Assembly: GCF_003149535.1 (NCBI RefSeq)
Contig: NZ_QGDB01000002.1
Location: 186,001-250,000, forward strand
DNA length: 64,000 bases
Source of the DNA: Falsochrobactrum shanghaiense
Lineage (GTDB): Bacteria; Pseudomonadota; Alphaproteobacteria; Rhizobiales; Rhizobiaceae
Direction: 5' to 3'
Made by a program: the position numbers and the translations under genes. Positions 28,482 to 37,056 of the stretch are shown in pieces (position 1 is the first letter of the stretch; each line of letters begins with the position of its first letter). The notes under the pieces were generated by a model. That model was given only the letters and a program-made list of their open reading frames with translations. It was not told the DNA's origin and did no database searches.

Positions 28482-29396
28482 TTATTGGCGGGCCAGTTCC
28501 GCCGGACGCCGCAGCGGGTCGCTGGAAACCCCGGCTTCATCGAGCCGCATAATGATGTGATTGATCAGCATGATGCCTGCATCCGACAGGCGCGGATGCT
28601 TGTAGAACAGGCCGACGCGAATTTCGGCCAGCGGCGGAAATCCGTCCTTCTCGTCGAGAACGCGCATCCCCGGCAGCACGGTATAGCGTGTCATCGCGCT
28701 CACCCCCAGACCGTTGATGACGGCGTTCTGCAAGCCGGAAATGCCCGGTCCCGTATAGGCCACGCGCCAGCGGATATGTGCGGCGTCGAGCGCCTGTATC
28801 ATGCGCGCGCGATAGGCGCAGCCTTCGGGATGGGCGGCAAGCGGTATGCCCGCCTGCGGGTCGAAATCCAGAGCTCTCGCAGCCGTCCACACGGGCTGTT
28901 CGTTCCATGTGCGCGACAGATATTGCGCCCGATCACCCTCCACCATGGCGATAGCCAGATCGAGTTCGTCCGAGCGCAGCCGGTCGAGAATGGTTCCGCT
29001 GGCGCCGCAATAGATTTCCAGCGCGATCCCGGCGTGCTGGCGGGTATATTCGGTAATGACCCTTTGCAGAAAAGCCACGGCATAATCATTGGGCAGGCCG
29101 ATGCGCAGGACGCCCGACAATTTGGAGCGGTTGAAATAGGACGCGGCCTCGTCGTTGAGGCGGAGAATTTCACGCGCATAGCTCAGGAGCATTTCACCTT
29201 CGGCGGTCAGCGACAATGTGCGCCCGACCTGCTTGATGAGCGGCGCGCCGGTCAGTTCTTCCAGCCTGCGCATTTGCAAGGAGATTGCCGGCTGGGTACG
29301 CCCCAGCATATCGCCAGCCTTGGTATAGGCGCCGAGATCGATGACGGAAACAAAAGTACGCAGCAGATCGGTCTGGAAGTTTACAATGTTTCGCAT
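28482..29396 (-). CDS. LysR-family transcriptional regulator of the creatinine locus
   Basis: A 304-residue LysR-type regulator. The N-terminal winged HTH (about 8-66) contains GAYTKAGDMLGRTQPAISLQMRRLEEL. The C-terminal co-inducer domain runs from about 95 (SGVLRIGLPNDYAVAFLQRV) to the end. It is divergent from creatininase, with about 95 bp between starts where LTTR boxes would be expected, and it precedes the ABC operon on its own strand. By position it should sense a pathway compound (creatinine, creatine or sarcosine) and activate both sides. Confidence 0.9.
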   Translation of the reverse strand: MRNIVNFQTDLLRTFVSVIDLGAYTKAGDMLGRTQPAISLQMRRLEELTGAPLIKQVGRTLSLTAEGEMLLSYAREILRLNDEAASYFNRSKLSGVLRIGLPNDYAVAFLQRVITEYTRQHAGIALEIYCGASGTILDRLRSDELDLAIAMVEGDRAQYLSRTWNEQPVWTAARALDFDPQAGIPLAAHPEGCAYRARMIQALDAAHIRWRVAYTGPGISGLQNAVINGLGVSAMTRYTVLPGMRVLDEKDGFPPLAEIRVGLFYKHPRLSDAGIMLINHIIMRLDEAGVSSDPLRRPAELARQ

Positions 29397-29491
29397 GGAT
29401 TTCGTTTCCTTATGCGTGGATGACGATTATAAATTTCTCATATTCTTCAGTTCGGCTCAAATCTTCTTGTGGTCCACAATGGGAGAAAATG

Positions 29492-30271
29492 ATGCCTGAA
29501 CAATCAGTCTTTGCCGCCGAACTGTCCTGGCCCGATTATGATGCGCGCGTTCGCGACGGGAAAACGGCGATTCTCTTGCCGATCGGCTCGATGGAGCAGC
29601 ACGGCCACCATATGCCGATGAATGTCGATGTCCTGCTGCCGGTGGAGTTCGCCCGCCGCATCGCCGGGCGCGTTGACGCGCTGGTCGCGCCGCCTTTTAC
29701 CTATGGCTACAAGTCGCACCAGAAATCGGGCGGCGGCAATCATCTGCCGGGCACCACCAGCCTCGACGGCGCGACGCTCGTTGCGGCGCTGCGCGATGTC
29801 ATCCGCGAATTCGCCCGCCATGGTGTGCGGCGCATCGGCATGATCAACGGTCACTTCGAAAATTCCTGGTTCATCATCGAAGGCATCGACCTTGCACTGC
29901 GCGAGCTTCGCTGGGACGGTATCGATGATATGAAGGTCGTGGTTCTCTCCTATTGGGATTTCGTCGATAAGGTGACGATCGAGCGGCTTTATCCCGGCGG
30001 CTTCTCGGGCTGGGACATCGAACATGGCGGCGTGCTGGAAACCTCGCTGATGCTGGCGCTTTATCCCCAGCAGGTGCGGCTGGAGCGCGCGGTCGATCAT
30101 GCCCCGGCCAGTTTCCCGCCCTATGACGTCTACCCGCCAAAGCCCGAATGGACGCCTGACAGCGGCACATTATCCTCGCCAAAGGATGCAACAGCGGAAA
30201 AAGGCGAACTGCTTTTGCAGGTCTGCACCGACGGCATCGTCGAGGCATTGCAAAAGGAATTTCCGCGCTGA
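29492..30271 (+). CDS. Creatininase (creatinine amidohydrolase)
   Basis: Hydrolyses creatinine to creatine. The 259-residue length equals the characterised Pseudomonas putida enzyme (260). The two-metal ligands line up with that enzyme at a constant offset of one: Glu35 and His37 in GSMEQHGHH, Asp46 in NVDV, His121 and Glu123 in NGHFENS. The downstream GWDIEHGGVLETS also matches. This is stronger than membership of the broad creatininase/MftE family. I chose the ATG at 29492, six bases after GGGAG; an adjacent ATG at 29489 is possible. It converges with the creatinase gene, which acts on its product. Confidence 0.88.
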   Translation: MPEQSVFAAELSWPDYDARVRDGKTAILLPIGSMEQHGHHMPMNVDVLLPVEFARRIAGRVDALVAPPFTYGYKSHQKSGGGNHLPGTTSLDGATLVAALRDVIREFARHGVRRIGMINGHFENSWFIIEGIDLALRELRWDGIDDMKVVVLSYWDFVDKVTIERLYPGGFSGWDIEHGGVLETSLMLALYPQQVRLERAVDHAPASFPPYDVYPPKPEWTPDSGTLSSPKDATAEKGELLLQVCTDGIVEALQKEFPR

Positions 30272-30293
30272 TCCTTGAGTGCTCAAATGCAAC

Positions 30294-30324
30294 AAGCTGC
30301 GGCATGGCCCGCAGCTTTTTTATT
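30294..30324 (+). terminator. Rho-independent terminator of creatininase
   Basis: AAGCTGCGG and CCGCAGCTT form a perfect 9-bp stem with a 6-base loop (CATGGC), followed by TTTTATTT. It lies 22 bp after the creatininase stop. Confidence 0.92.
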
Positions 30325-30341
30325 TGCATTCTCCAAAAGAG

Positions 30342-30376
30342 AAAAAGAAACCAGCCGGATGGCTGATTTCTTTTTA
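30342..30376 (-). terminator. Rho-independent terminator of creatinase
   Basis: On the minus strand AGAAATCAGCC pairs with GGCTGGTTTCT (one mismatch, 4-base loop), followed by a T-rich tail (TTTTCTCTTTTGG). It lies just after the creatinase stop at 30383 and, with the previous hairpin, insulates the two convergent genes. Confidence 0.8.
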
Positions 30377-30382
30377 CTGTTG

Positions 30383-31597
30383 TCAGTTGCGGATAATATT
30401 GTGCTCGGGACCGAAGGGGAAGCCGGTGATGTTTTCAGCACCATCTTCCTTGACGATGAGAATATCGTGTTCGCGATAGCCGCCAGCCCCCGGCATGCCT
30501 TCGGGCAGCATCACCATCGGCTCCATCGATACCACCATGCCCGGCTCAAGCACGGTCTCGATGTCCTCGCGCAGTTCCACGCCCGCCTCACGACCGTAAT
30601 AATGGCTCAGGACACCGAAGGAATGGCCATAGCCGAACGAGCGGTATTTGAGCAGGTCCCATTCGCGATACATCTCATTGAGCTCGATTGCGATGTCCTT
30701 GCAGCGCGCGCCGGGCTTGATGAGTTCAAGACCGCGCCGATGCACGGCGACGTTCTTTTCCCATATGTCGAGGCTTGCATCATCGGCATGATCGCAGAAG
30801 AGGGTGCGTTCGAGCGCGGTGTAATAGCCGAAAATCATCGGGAAGGTGTTGAGCGAGAGAATGTCGCCGGACTGCACCTTGCGGTTGGTCACGGGATTAT
30901 GCGCCCCATCCGTATTGATGCCCGACTGGAACCATGTCCATGTGTCCATCAATTCGACAAAGGGGAAGGAACTGGCGATCTCGCGGATCATGGCATTGGT
31001 GGTTGCGATCGCCACTTCATGCTCGGGCACACCGGCCTTCACCGCCGCGACACAGGCAGCGCCCCCCACATCGCAGATGCGCGCGCCCTCGCGGATGAGC
31101 TTGTGTTCTTCCGCCGACTTGATCGTGCGCATCCACATGGACGGCTGGCTGACATCGACGAATTCGACGCCGGGCAGGGCTTCTTCAAGCGCGCGGCGAT
31201 AATCGAGCGAGACGTGGTCGAACTCGATGCCGACCCGTTTTGCGCCGCGCGTCAACTGCCTGACGGCATTGTAGAAATTGTCGCGCCGCCAGTCGGTATA
31301 GGTGACATTGTCGCCAAAGCTGCGCCGCCATGGCTGGCCGCCATCGATGCCTGCGGAAATGGTCGTGGCGTTGTTCTGGTCGATGACCATGCCATATTTG
31401 CGGCCGAAATAGCAGTAGAGCCAGCCGGAATAGTAATTGATGCAATGATAGGACGTGAACAATGCCGCATCGACGTCGTTTTTCGCCATCCATTCGCGCA
31501 CGTCATTCTGGCGGCGAGACATTTCCGCATCGGAAAATGGCGAAAAATCCTTCTCGCCATTATGCCACTTCATTACGTGCAACATGTCGTCGGTCAT
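30383..31597 (-). CDS. Creatinase (creatine amidinohydrolase)
   Basis: Hydrolyses creatine to sarcosine and urea in the cytosol. The 404-residue protein is very close in length and sequence to Pseudomonas creatinase (403). The N-terminal domain has FTSYHCINYYSGWLYCYFGR and ISAGIDGGQPWRR. The C-terminal pita-bread domain has TWTWFQSGINTDGAHNPVT with the catalytic His, ALERTLF, FGYGHSFGVLSHYYGREAG and EPGMVVSMEPMVMLPEG. It lacks the five metal ligands of M24 aminopeptidases, as true creatinases do. The ATG at 31597 has GGAGGAGCAGGG just upstream. Sarcosine oxidase or dehydrogenase and urease, needed next, are not in the window. Confidence 0.93.
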   Translation of the reverse strand: MTDDMLHVMKWHNGEKDFSPFSDAEMSRRQNDVREWMAKNDVDAALFTSYHCINYYSGWLYCYFGRKYGMVIDQNNATTISAGIDGGQPWRRSFGDNVTYTDWRRDNFYNAVRQLTRGAKRVGIEFDHVSLDYRRALEEALPGVEFVDVSQPSMWMRTIKSAEEHKLIREGARICDVGGAACVAAVKAGVPEHEVAIATTNAMIREIASSFPFVELMDTWTWFQSGINTDGAHNPVTNRKVQSGDILSLNTFPMIFGYYTALERTLFCDHADDASLDIWEKNVAVHRRGLELIKPGARCKDIAIELNEMYREWDLLKYRSFGYGHSFGVLSHYYGREAGVELREDIETVLEPGMVVSMEPMVMLPEGMPGAGGYREHDILIVKEDGAENITGFPFGPEHNIIRN

Positions 31598-31721
31598 TAC
31601 CCTGCTCCTCCTTGAGATGGTGACTGAGCAGCAGAATAGGTTGGCCGACGGCATTACAAAAATTTATTCACCTAATAGTCGAATAACAGATCTTTATGTG
31701 AAGATCGGCAAGCCCGCCGGA

Positions 31722-32537
31722 CTATGCCTTGCCCAATTCCACAGAGCGGTTGCGTGCGGCTTCCACCGCTTCTTCAAGCAGGATTTTAAGGCGATTATCG
31801 CCCATCAGCACGTCGAGCGCCGCTGCCGTGGTGCCATTCGGGCTCGTCACCTGACGGCGCAATGTGGATGGGGTGTCCGTGCTTGCTGCCGCCAGCGCGC
31901 CCGCGCCCATCACGGTCTGCCGGGCCAGAAGGGCGGCTGTTTCTTCCGGTAAGCCCGCAGTCACGCCCGCATCGGTCAGCGCTTCGATGAAATGGAAGAC
32001 ATAGGCCGGGCCGGAGCCGGAAACCGCAGTCACCGCATCCATCAATTCTTCCTTGTCCACGCTCGCAACCTTGCCCGAGGTTTTAAGCAGGCTGTTGACG
32101 AAAGCCTCGTTATCTTCGGTGACATTGGCGTTCTTATAGGTCACCAGCATGCCCTTGCCGATGGCCGCTGGCGTATTGGGCATGCAGCGGATGATGGCCG
32201 CGTCCTTGCCCAGATATTGCTCAAACAGCGAAACGGGCGTTCCGGCGGCAACGCTTACGAATGTTGTTTGGGGTGCGAAGCGCTGATAGGTCGGCAATAT
32301 ATCGGCCATGACCTGCGGCTTGACCGCGAATACGATCATGCGCGGCTTGAGATCGGCTGCCAGCGACTGCGCATTGAGATAGGCATTGACGCCTGCGCCC
32401 GCAGCGCGCTCCAGCAGGGCTTCGGCCGGTTCGATCACATGCACATTCTCGGATCGCAATATACCGCTTTCCAGCCAGCCCTTGAGCATCGCGTAACCCA
32501 TATTGCCGCAGCCTACCAGAATGACCGTATCTTGCAT
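31722..32537 (-). CDS. proC: Pyrroline-5-carboxylate reductase
   Basis: Catalyses the last step of proline synthesis, NAD(P)H-dependent reduction of 1-pyrroline-5-carboxylate. The 271-residue product starts with the Rossmann motif VGCGNMGYAML, contains VFAVKPQVM and the signature AVSGSGPAYVFHFIEAL near residue 165, and ends with the conserved VTSPNGTTAAALDVL region. The ATG at 32537 is preferred to 32591 because it begins directly before the first beta-strand. It shares its strand with creatinase but lies 124 bp downstream of that gene's start, and the two are functionally unrelated. Confidence 0.95.
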   Translation of the reverse strand: MQDTVILVGCGNMGYAMLKGWLESGILRSENVHVIEPAEALLERAAGAGVNAYLNAQSLAADLKPRMIVFAVKPQVMADILPTYQRFAPQTTFVSVAAGTPVSLFEQYLGKDAAIIRCMPNTPAAIGKGMLVTYKNANVTEDNEAFVNSLLKTSGKVASVDKEELMDAVTAVSGSGPAYVFHFIEALTDAGVTAGLPEETAALLARQTVMGAGALAAASTDTPSTLRRQVTSPNGTTAAALDVLMGDNRLKILLEEAVEAARNRSVELGKA

Positions 32538-32713
32538 GTGAATGTTCCACCTTGTGCCTGTGAGGATTTGATCTGTTTGCAACCGTACCAATCATGAACG
32601 AGACTGCAACCCCTCCAGATAATTGCCGGTATATTATTGATCCCACATTCAAATTAAACCACTATGCGCCTCATGAGAGGCAGGAAAACTGTAGTTGCAG
32701 GAATGGGGGGCGG

Positions 32714-33316
32714 ATGGATCCGGTTTTGACGACAGGCGTGCCTCCGGCTGAGGCTTTCACCCATGTGCGCATCCTCATCGGCATCATTCTGGGCCTGTGC
32801 GTGTCGCGGCTTCTGACGGGGGTTGCGCGTTTCATCCAGCATCCGGAAAAGCAGCTGCTTTATCCGGTGCATCTGGGCTGGGTCGCCTTCATCCTGCTCT
32901 CGGTCGTCCATTTCTGGTGGTTCGAGTTCAATTTGCGCACCATTTCGGTGTGGAGCTTTGAAATCTATCTTTTCATTATTCTTTACGCAGGGCTCTATTT
33001 CCTGCTCTGCACCTTGCTGTTTCCCGACAAGCTCGACGGCTATACCGGCTATCGCGATTATTTCATGTCCCGGCGCAAATGGTTCTTCGGCATTTTGGTC
33101 GCAGTCTATATGACCGATGTGATCGATACGCTTATCAAGGGGACGGAGCGTTTTCACCTTTATGGAAATGAATATCCGGTGCGGATCGGCGTCTTCATTC
33201 TCGTCGGCCTGATTGCCATGTTTACCGATAGTCGCCGCTTTCATGCCTTCTTCATCTGCACGGCGCTGGCCTATGAAGTCGCTTTCATCCTGCGGCATTT
33301 CGCAACCCTGTCGTAA
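32714..33316 (+). CDS. Multi-pass membrane protein of unknown function
   Basis: A roughly 200-residue protein that I do not recognise. It has about six hydrophobic segments (RILIGIILGLCVSRLLTGVA, LGWVAFILLSVVHFWWFEF, IYLFIILYAGLYFLLCTLLF, FFGILVAVYMT, VGVFILVGLIAM-like, FFICTALAYEVAFIL) joined by short charged loops. The YRDYFMSRRKWFFG loop is the most distinctive. Size and topology resemble small inner-membrane proteins annotated only as hypothetical in Rhizobiales. The ATG at 32714 is chosen over 32594 because the first 40 residues of the longer form are hydrophilic and unlikely. It is divergent from proC and 128 bp before folD. Confidence 0.65.
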   Translation: MDPVLTTGVPPAEAFTHVRILIGIILGLCVSRLLTGVARFIQHPEKQLLYPVHLGWVAFILLSVVHFWWFEFNLRTISVWSFEIYLFIILYAGLYFLLCTLLFPDKLDGYTGYRDYFMSRRKWFFGILVAVYMTDVIDTLIKGTERFHLYGNEYPVRIGVFILVGLIAMFTDSRRFHAFFICTALAYEVAFILRHFATLS

Positions 33317-33444
33317 CAGGGCGGAAAATCGCCCGATCCCGCATTTTTGGCGATTGTCATATTGCTTTATGACGCTTATGGGCATGTGTGCGGTAAAAGC
33401 ACGATGTATCTGATACGTCGCTGACTGGAAATGGAGCAAGCACA

Positions 33445-34344
33445 ATGGCCCAATTGATCGACGGCAGGAAGCTGGCCGAGGAAGTCGTTTCTTCCGTAAA
33501 CACCCAAACCGAAAAGCTGGTCGAGGCTACCGGCGTCGTGCCCGGAATTGCGGTGGTGATCGTGGGCGAAGATCCGGCAAGTCAGGTCTATGTCGCGTCG
33601 AAAAGCCGGAAAGCCAAGGAATGTGGCTTTCATTCGGTGCAGCACGACCTGCCCGCACATGCCTCCGAGAAAGAATTGCTGGCGCTGATCGAAAGCCTCA
33701 ATGCCGACCCCGCCATCCATGGCATTCTGGTGCAGCTCCCCTTGCCCGGACATATCGATGAGGGCCGTGTGATCCAGACCATTTCACCCGACAAGGATGT
33801 GGACGGTTTCCATTTCATCAATGTCGGCAAGCTTGGCACCGGCGAGGTCGAAACCGCTTTCGTCCCCTGCACGCCTGCCGGCGCGATGATCATGATCGAG
33901 CGTATTCATGGCCGTGATCTCTCCGGCCTCAATGCCGTTGTGATCGGCCGGTCCAATATTGTCGGCAAGCCGATGTTCAATCTGCTGCTTGCAGCCAATG
34001 CCACCGTGACCATCGCCCATAGCCGCACCAAGGATTTGCCCTCGATTGCGCGCAATGCCGATATTCTGGTGGCCGCCGTTGGACGTCCGCAAATGATCAA
34101 GGGCGATTGGGTCAAGTCCGGAGCAACCGTCATCGATGTCGGCATCAATCGTATCGCGGCACCGGAAAAGGGCGAGGGCAAGACACGGTTGGTCGGCGAT
34201 GTCGATTTCGTCGAGGCTGAAAAAATCGCCGGAGCGATCACGCCGGTTCCCGGTGGTGTCGGCCCGATGACCATTGCCATGCTGATGGCAAATACGCTGA
34301 CCGCAGCCAGCCGCAGCGCCGGTTTCAAAAAGCCGGTCTTCTAA
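33445..34344 (+). CDS. folD: Methylenetetrahydrofolate dehydrogenase/cyclohydrolase
   Basis: A bifunctional one-carbon enzyme interconverting 5,10-methylene-THF and 10-formyl-THF in the cytosol. The 299-residue product has both family signatures: [13 protein letters not shown] (catalytic Lys of the KSRKA region) and [10 protein letters not shown] ... [11 protein letters not shown]. The NADP-binding fold is complete. [13 protein letters not shown] carries the substrate-binding Asp. It is monocistronic: about 130 bp upstream is free of genes and a hairpin lies downstream. It converges with edd. Confidence 0.96.
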   Translation: MAQLIDGRKLAEEVVSSVNTQTEKLVEATGVVPGIAVVIVGEDPASQVYVASKSRKAKECGFHSVQHDLPAHASEKELLALIESLNADPAIHGILVQLPLPGHIDEGRVIQTISPDKDVDGFHFINVGKLGTGEVETAFVPCTPAGAMIMIERIHGRDLSGLNAVVIGRSNIVGKPMFNLLLAANATVTIAHSRTKDLPSIARNADILVAAVGRPQMIKGDWVKSGATVIDVGINRIAAPEKGEGKTRLVGDVDFVEAEKIAGAITPVPGGVGPMTIAMLMANTLTAASRSAGFKKPVF

Positions 34345-34360
34345 TAAGGCAAATCACAAT

Positions 34361-34384
34361 ATCGCCGCAATTGAGCGCGGCGAT
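34361..34384 (+). terminator. Possible folD terminator hairpin
   Basis: ATCGCCGC and GCGGCGAT form a perfect 8-bp stem with an 8-base loop, 16 bp after the folD stop. The following bases (TTGCGCAAAA) are only weakly T-rich, so termination is uncertain. Confidence 0.45.
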
Positions 34385-34469
34385 TTGCGCAAAATGCGCT
34401 TAAAATTCAAAAAATCGAGGGCAAAGCCGCAAAAATCACGCGGTTTTGCCCCTTGTTTTTGTCTGTTTT

Positions 34470-36284
34470 TTAGAAAACAGACGCGCCTTCGTCGGCGCGG
34501 CCCGCAATCTGGCGGAAAGCGTGGAAGAGTTCACGCCCCATTCCAAATCCGTTTCCGGAAAGGTCCGGTCGCTCCTCGGAGCGCGCTTCGAGCAAGGCTT
34601 CGCTGATCAGGACGTCCAGCCTGCCGCTTGCCGCGTCAAGGCGAACCACATCGCCATTGCGGATCTTGCCGATCGCCCCGCCATCGAGCGCTTCAGGCGT
34701 GACATGGATCGCGGAAGGCACCTTGCCCGATGCACCCGACAGGCGCCCGTCGGTGACGAGCGCCACGCGCTGGCCGCGATCCTGCAAGACGCCCAGCACG
34801 GTCATGAGCTGATGCAGTTCCGGCATGCCGTTGGCCTTCGGTCCCTGATAGCGCACCACCGCGATGAAGTCCCCGGTCAGTTCTCCCGCCTTGAAGGCGC
34901 CTTGCAATTCCGACTGGTCGTTGAAGACCCTTGCCGGAGCTTCGATGACATGGCGTTCGGGCTTGAGCGCGGAAACCTTGATGATCGCATTGCCGATATT
35001 GCCGCTCAGAACCTTGATGCCGCCGGTCGGCTGGAAGGGCGTGGCGATTTTGGCGAGAACCTTGTCGTCGCCGCTTTTTTCGGGCGCGGGCTCGCGCACC
35101 ACATTACCGTCCGGCCCAAGCCTTGCCTCGACCGTATATGGCCTCAGACCCTCGCCCCAGACGGTGCGGACATCCTCATGCAGCAAGCCGCCATCGAGCA
35201 GTTCGCGGATGAGAAAGCCCATGCCGCCTGCGGCGTGGAAATGGTTCACATCCGCAAGGCCGTTGGGATAGACACGGGCAAGAAGCGGAACAATATCAGA
35301 TAGTTCCGAAATATCCTGCCATGTAATGTGAATGCCCGCAGCCTTCGCCATGGCGATCAGGTGAATGGTGTGATTGGTCGATCCGCCCGTGGCGTTCAGC
35401 CCGACGATACCATTGACGAAGGAGCGCTCATCGAGCATTTCGCCCACCGGCGTATATTCATTGCCCTGTGCGGTGATTGCCAGTGCGCGCCTGGCGGCTT
35501 CGCGCGTCAGCGCGTCGCGCAGCGGCGTGCCGGGATTGATGAAGGATGCGCCGGGCAGGTGCAGCCCCATGATTTCCATCAGCATCTGGTTGGAATTGGC
35601 GGTGCCGTAGAAAGTGCAGGTGCCGGGACCGTGATAGGATTTTGATTCCGATTCAAGCAGTTCCGCACGCCCGACCTTGCCTTCGGCATAAAGCTGGCGG
35701 GTTTTGGCTTTTTCGTCATTGGGCAGGCCGCTGGTCATCGGCCCGGCAGGAATGAACACGGCTGGCAGATGGCCGAAAGTCAGCGCGCCGGTAATCAATC
35801 CGGGCACGATCTTGTCGCAGACACCCAGATAGACGGCTGCGTCGAACATATCATGCGACAGGCCGACAGCGGCTGCCATGGCAATCACTTCGCGCGAAAA
35901 CAGTGACAATTCCATGCCCGCAAAGCCCTGCGTCACCCCATCGCACATGGCGGGAACGCCGCCTGCGACCTGTGCGACCCCTCCGGCTTCACGCGCGGCC
36001 TGCTTGATAAGCTGCGGATAGGTCTCGAATGGCTGATGCGCCGAAAGCATGTCATTATAGGCAGTGATGATGCCAAGGTTCGGCACTTCATCGCCGGTCA
36101 ATGCCGCCTTGTCATGCAGGCCGCAGGCGGCGAAGCCATGCGCAAGATTGGCGCAGCCTAGAATGGTGCGATTGGGCTTTCTGGATGCGGCCTCGCGCAC
36201 GCGTTGCAGATAGGCCTCGCGGCTCGACCGGGAGCGTTCGCGAATGCGCCCGGTGATGTCCTGTATGCGTTTATCAATGGGCAT
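34470..36284 (-). CDS. edd: 6-phosphogluconate dehydratase
   Basis: First dedicated enzyme of the Entner-Doudoroff pathway, converting 6-phosphogluconate to 2-keto-3-deoxy-6-phosphogluconate with an Fe-S cluster. The 604-residue product belongs to the IlvD/Edd family. Cluster-linked cysteines appear in [14 protein letters not shown] and later in [10 protein letters not shown] and [14 protein letters not shown]. The Edd-type length (about 600 against 560-615 for IlvD) and the neighbours pgl and zwf support Edd. It is third in a zwf-pgl-edd transcript, 49 bp after pgl. KDPG aldolase (eda) is not in the window. Confidence 0.95.
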   Translation of the reverse strand: MPIDKRIQDITGRIRERSRSSREAYLQRVREAASRKPNRTILGCANLAHGFAACGLHDKAALTGDEVPNLGIITAYNDMLSAHQPFETYPQLIKQAAREAGGVAQVAGGVPAMCDGVTQGFAGMELSLFSREVIAMAAAVGLSHDMFDAAVYLGVCDKIVPGLITGALTFGHLPAVFIPAGPMTSGLPNDEKAKTRQLYAEGKVGRAELLESESKSYHGPGTCTFYGTANSNQMLMEIMGLHLPGASFINPGTPLRDALTREAARRALAITAQGNEYTPVGEMLDERSFVNGIVGLNATGGSTNHTIHLIAMAKAAGIHITWQDISELSDIVPLLARVYPNGLADVNHFHAAGGMGFLIRELLDGGLLHEDVRTVWGEGLRPYTVEARLGPDGNVVREPAPEKSGDDKVLAKIATPFQPTGGIKVLSGNIGNAIIKVSALKPERHVIEAPARVFNDQSELQGAFKAGELTGDFIAVVRYQGPKANGMPELHQLMTVLGVLQDRGQRVALVTDGRLSGASGKVPSAIHVTPEALDGGAIGKIRNGDVVRLDAASGRLDVLISEALLEARSEERPDLSGNGFGMGRELFHAFRQIAGRADEGASVF

Positions 36285-36333
36285 GGTAGCACCTGTGCCT
36301 GGAGCGGTCCCGGCTTCGTGGGAATGCGAGACG

Positions 36334-37032
36334 TTAACTGGACCAATAGACCTCAACCGGCGTGCGGGCCTTGTTGAGCACCGCGCGCACCGGCATTTCA
36401 TATTCATCTGCGCCCGCCAGCGCCTTCTCGAAGACCTCCAGCTTGGCTGCGCCTTCGATATGCAGAACCAGCATATTCGCCTCGACGATCAGCGGCAGGG
36501 TCAGGGTCAGGCGTTTTTCGCCCGCTCCTTCCGCGTGGATCGGCAGGACGATGGCGCGTGTCGTCGGGTCGATTGCCTGATCGAGACGGTCGGCACCGGG
36601 GAAGAACGAAGCGGTATGCCCGTCATTGCCCATGCCGAGCACAACGACATCGAAGGGGCGGCGCAGCGCGTCGATGCGGCTGGCGGCGGCAAGGGCTGCG
36701 GTCTCGACGGTGGCGGTCGGATTGTAAAGGCCGACAAACCGGGCCACGCCCGCATGTTCGCGCAGAAGATGTTCGCGCACAAGCTTTTCGTTCGAGCGCT
36801 CGCTGGTGGTGGGCACGAAACGCTCATCGACGAGCGTGATCGTCACCGCCGTCCAGTCGATCATCTGGCGCGAAAGAACCTCGAACAGCCGCACCGGCGT
36901 CGTGCCGCCGGAAACCGCAAGTGTGGCTTGTCCCCGCTCAGCGATGGCTGCCGCCAACTTGCCTGCAATCGCTGCGGACAGGGCCTGCGCCAGTTCGGTG
37001 CCGCTGGTGAAATCATGCCGTTCGATGTTCAT
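36334..37032 (-). CDS. pgl: 6-phosphogluconolactonase
   Basis: Hydrolyses 6-phosphoglucono-lactone to 6-phosphogluconate, between Zwf and Edd. The 232-residue DevB-type protein has [17 protein letters not shown] near 39, the conserved [12 protein letters not shown], and [14 protein letters not shown] near 146, which holds the catalytic His. The gene lies 24 bp after zwf and 49 bp before edd in the same transcript. Length and motifs are normal. Confidence 0.95.
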   Translation of the reverse strand: MNIERHDFTSGTELAQALSAAIAGKLAAAIAERGQATLAVSGGTTPVRLFEVLSRQMIDWTAVTITLVDERFVPTTSERSNEKLVREHLLREHAGVARFVGLYNPTATVETAALAAASRIDALRRPFDVVVLGMGNDGHTASFFPGADRLDQAIDPTTRAIVLPIHAEGAGEKRLTLTLPLIVEANMLVLHIEGAAKLEVFEKALAGADEYEMPVRAVLNKARTPVEVYWSS

Positions 37033-37056
37033 GCCATTCCTTTCAAATTCGTTCCG

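Noticed and set aside
34461-34482. Hairpin GTCTGTTTT / AAAACAGAC at the end of edd as a terminator
   Set aside because: In the edd direction it is followed by A-rich sequence, not T, and it overlaps the last edd codons, so it does not look like a terminator for either strand.
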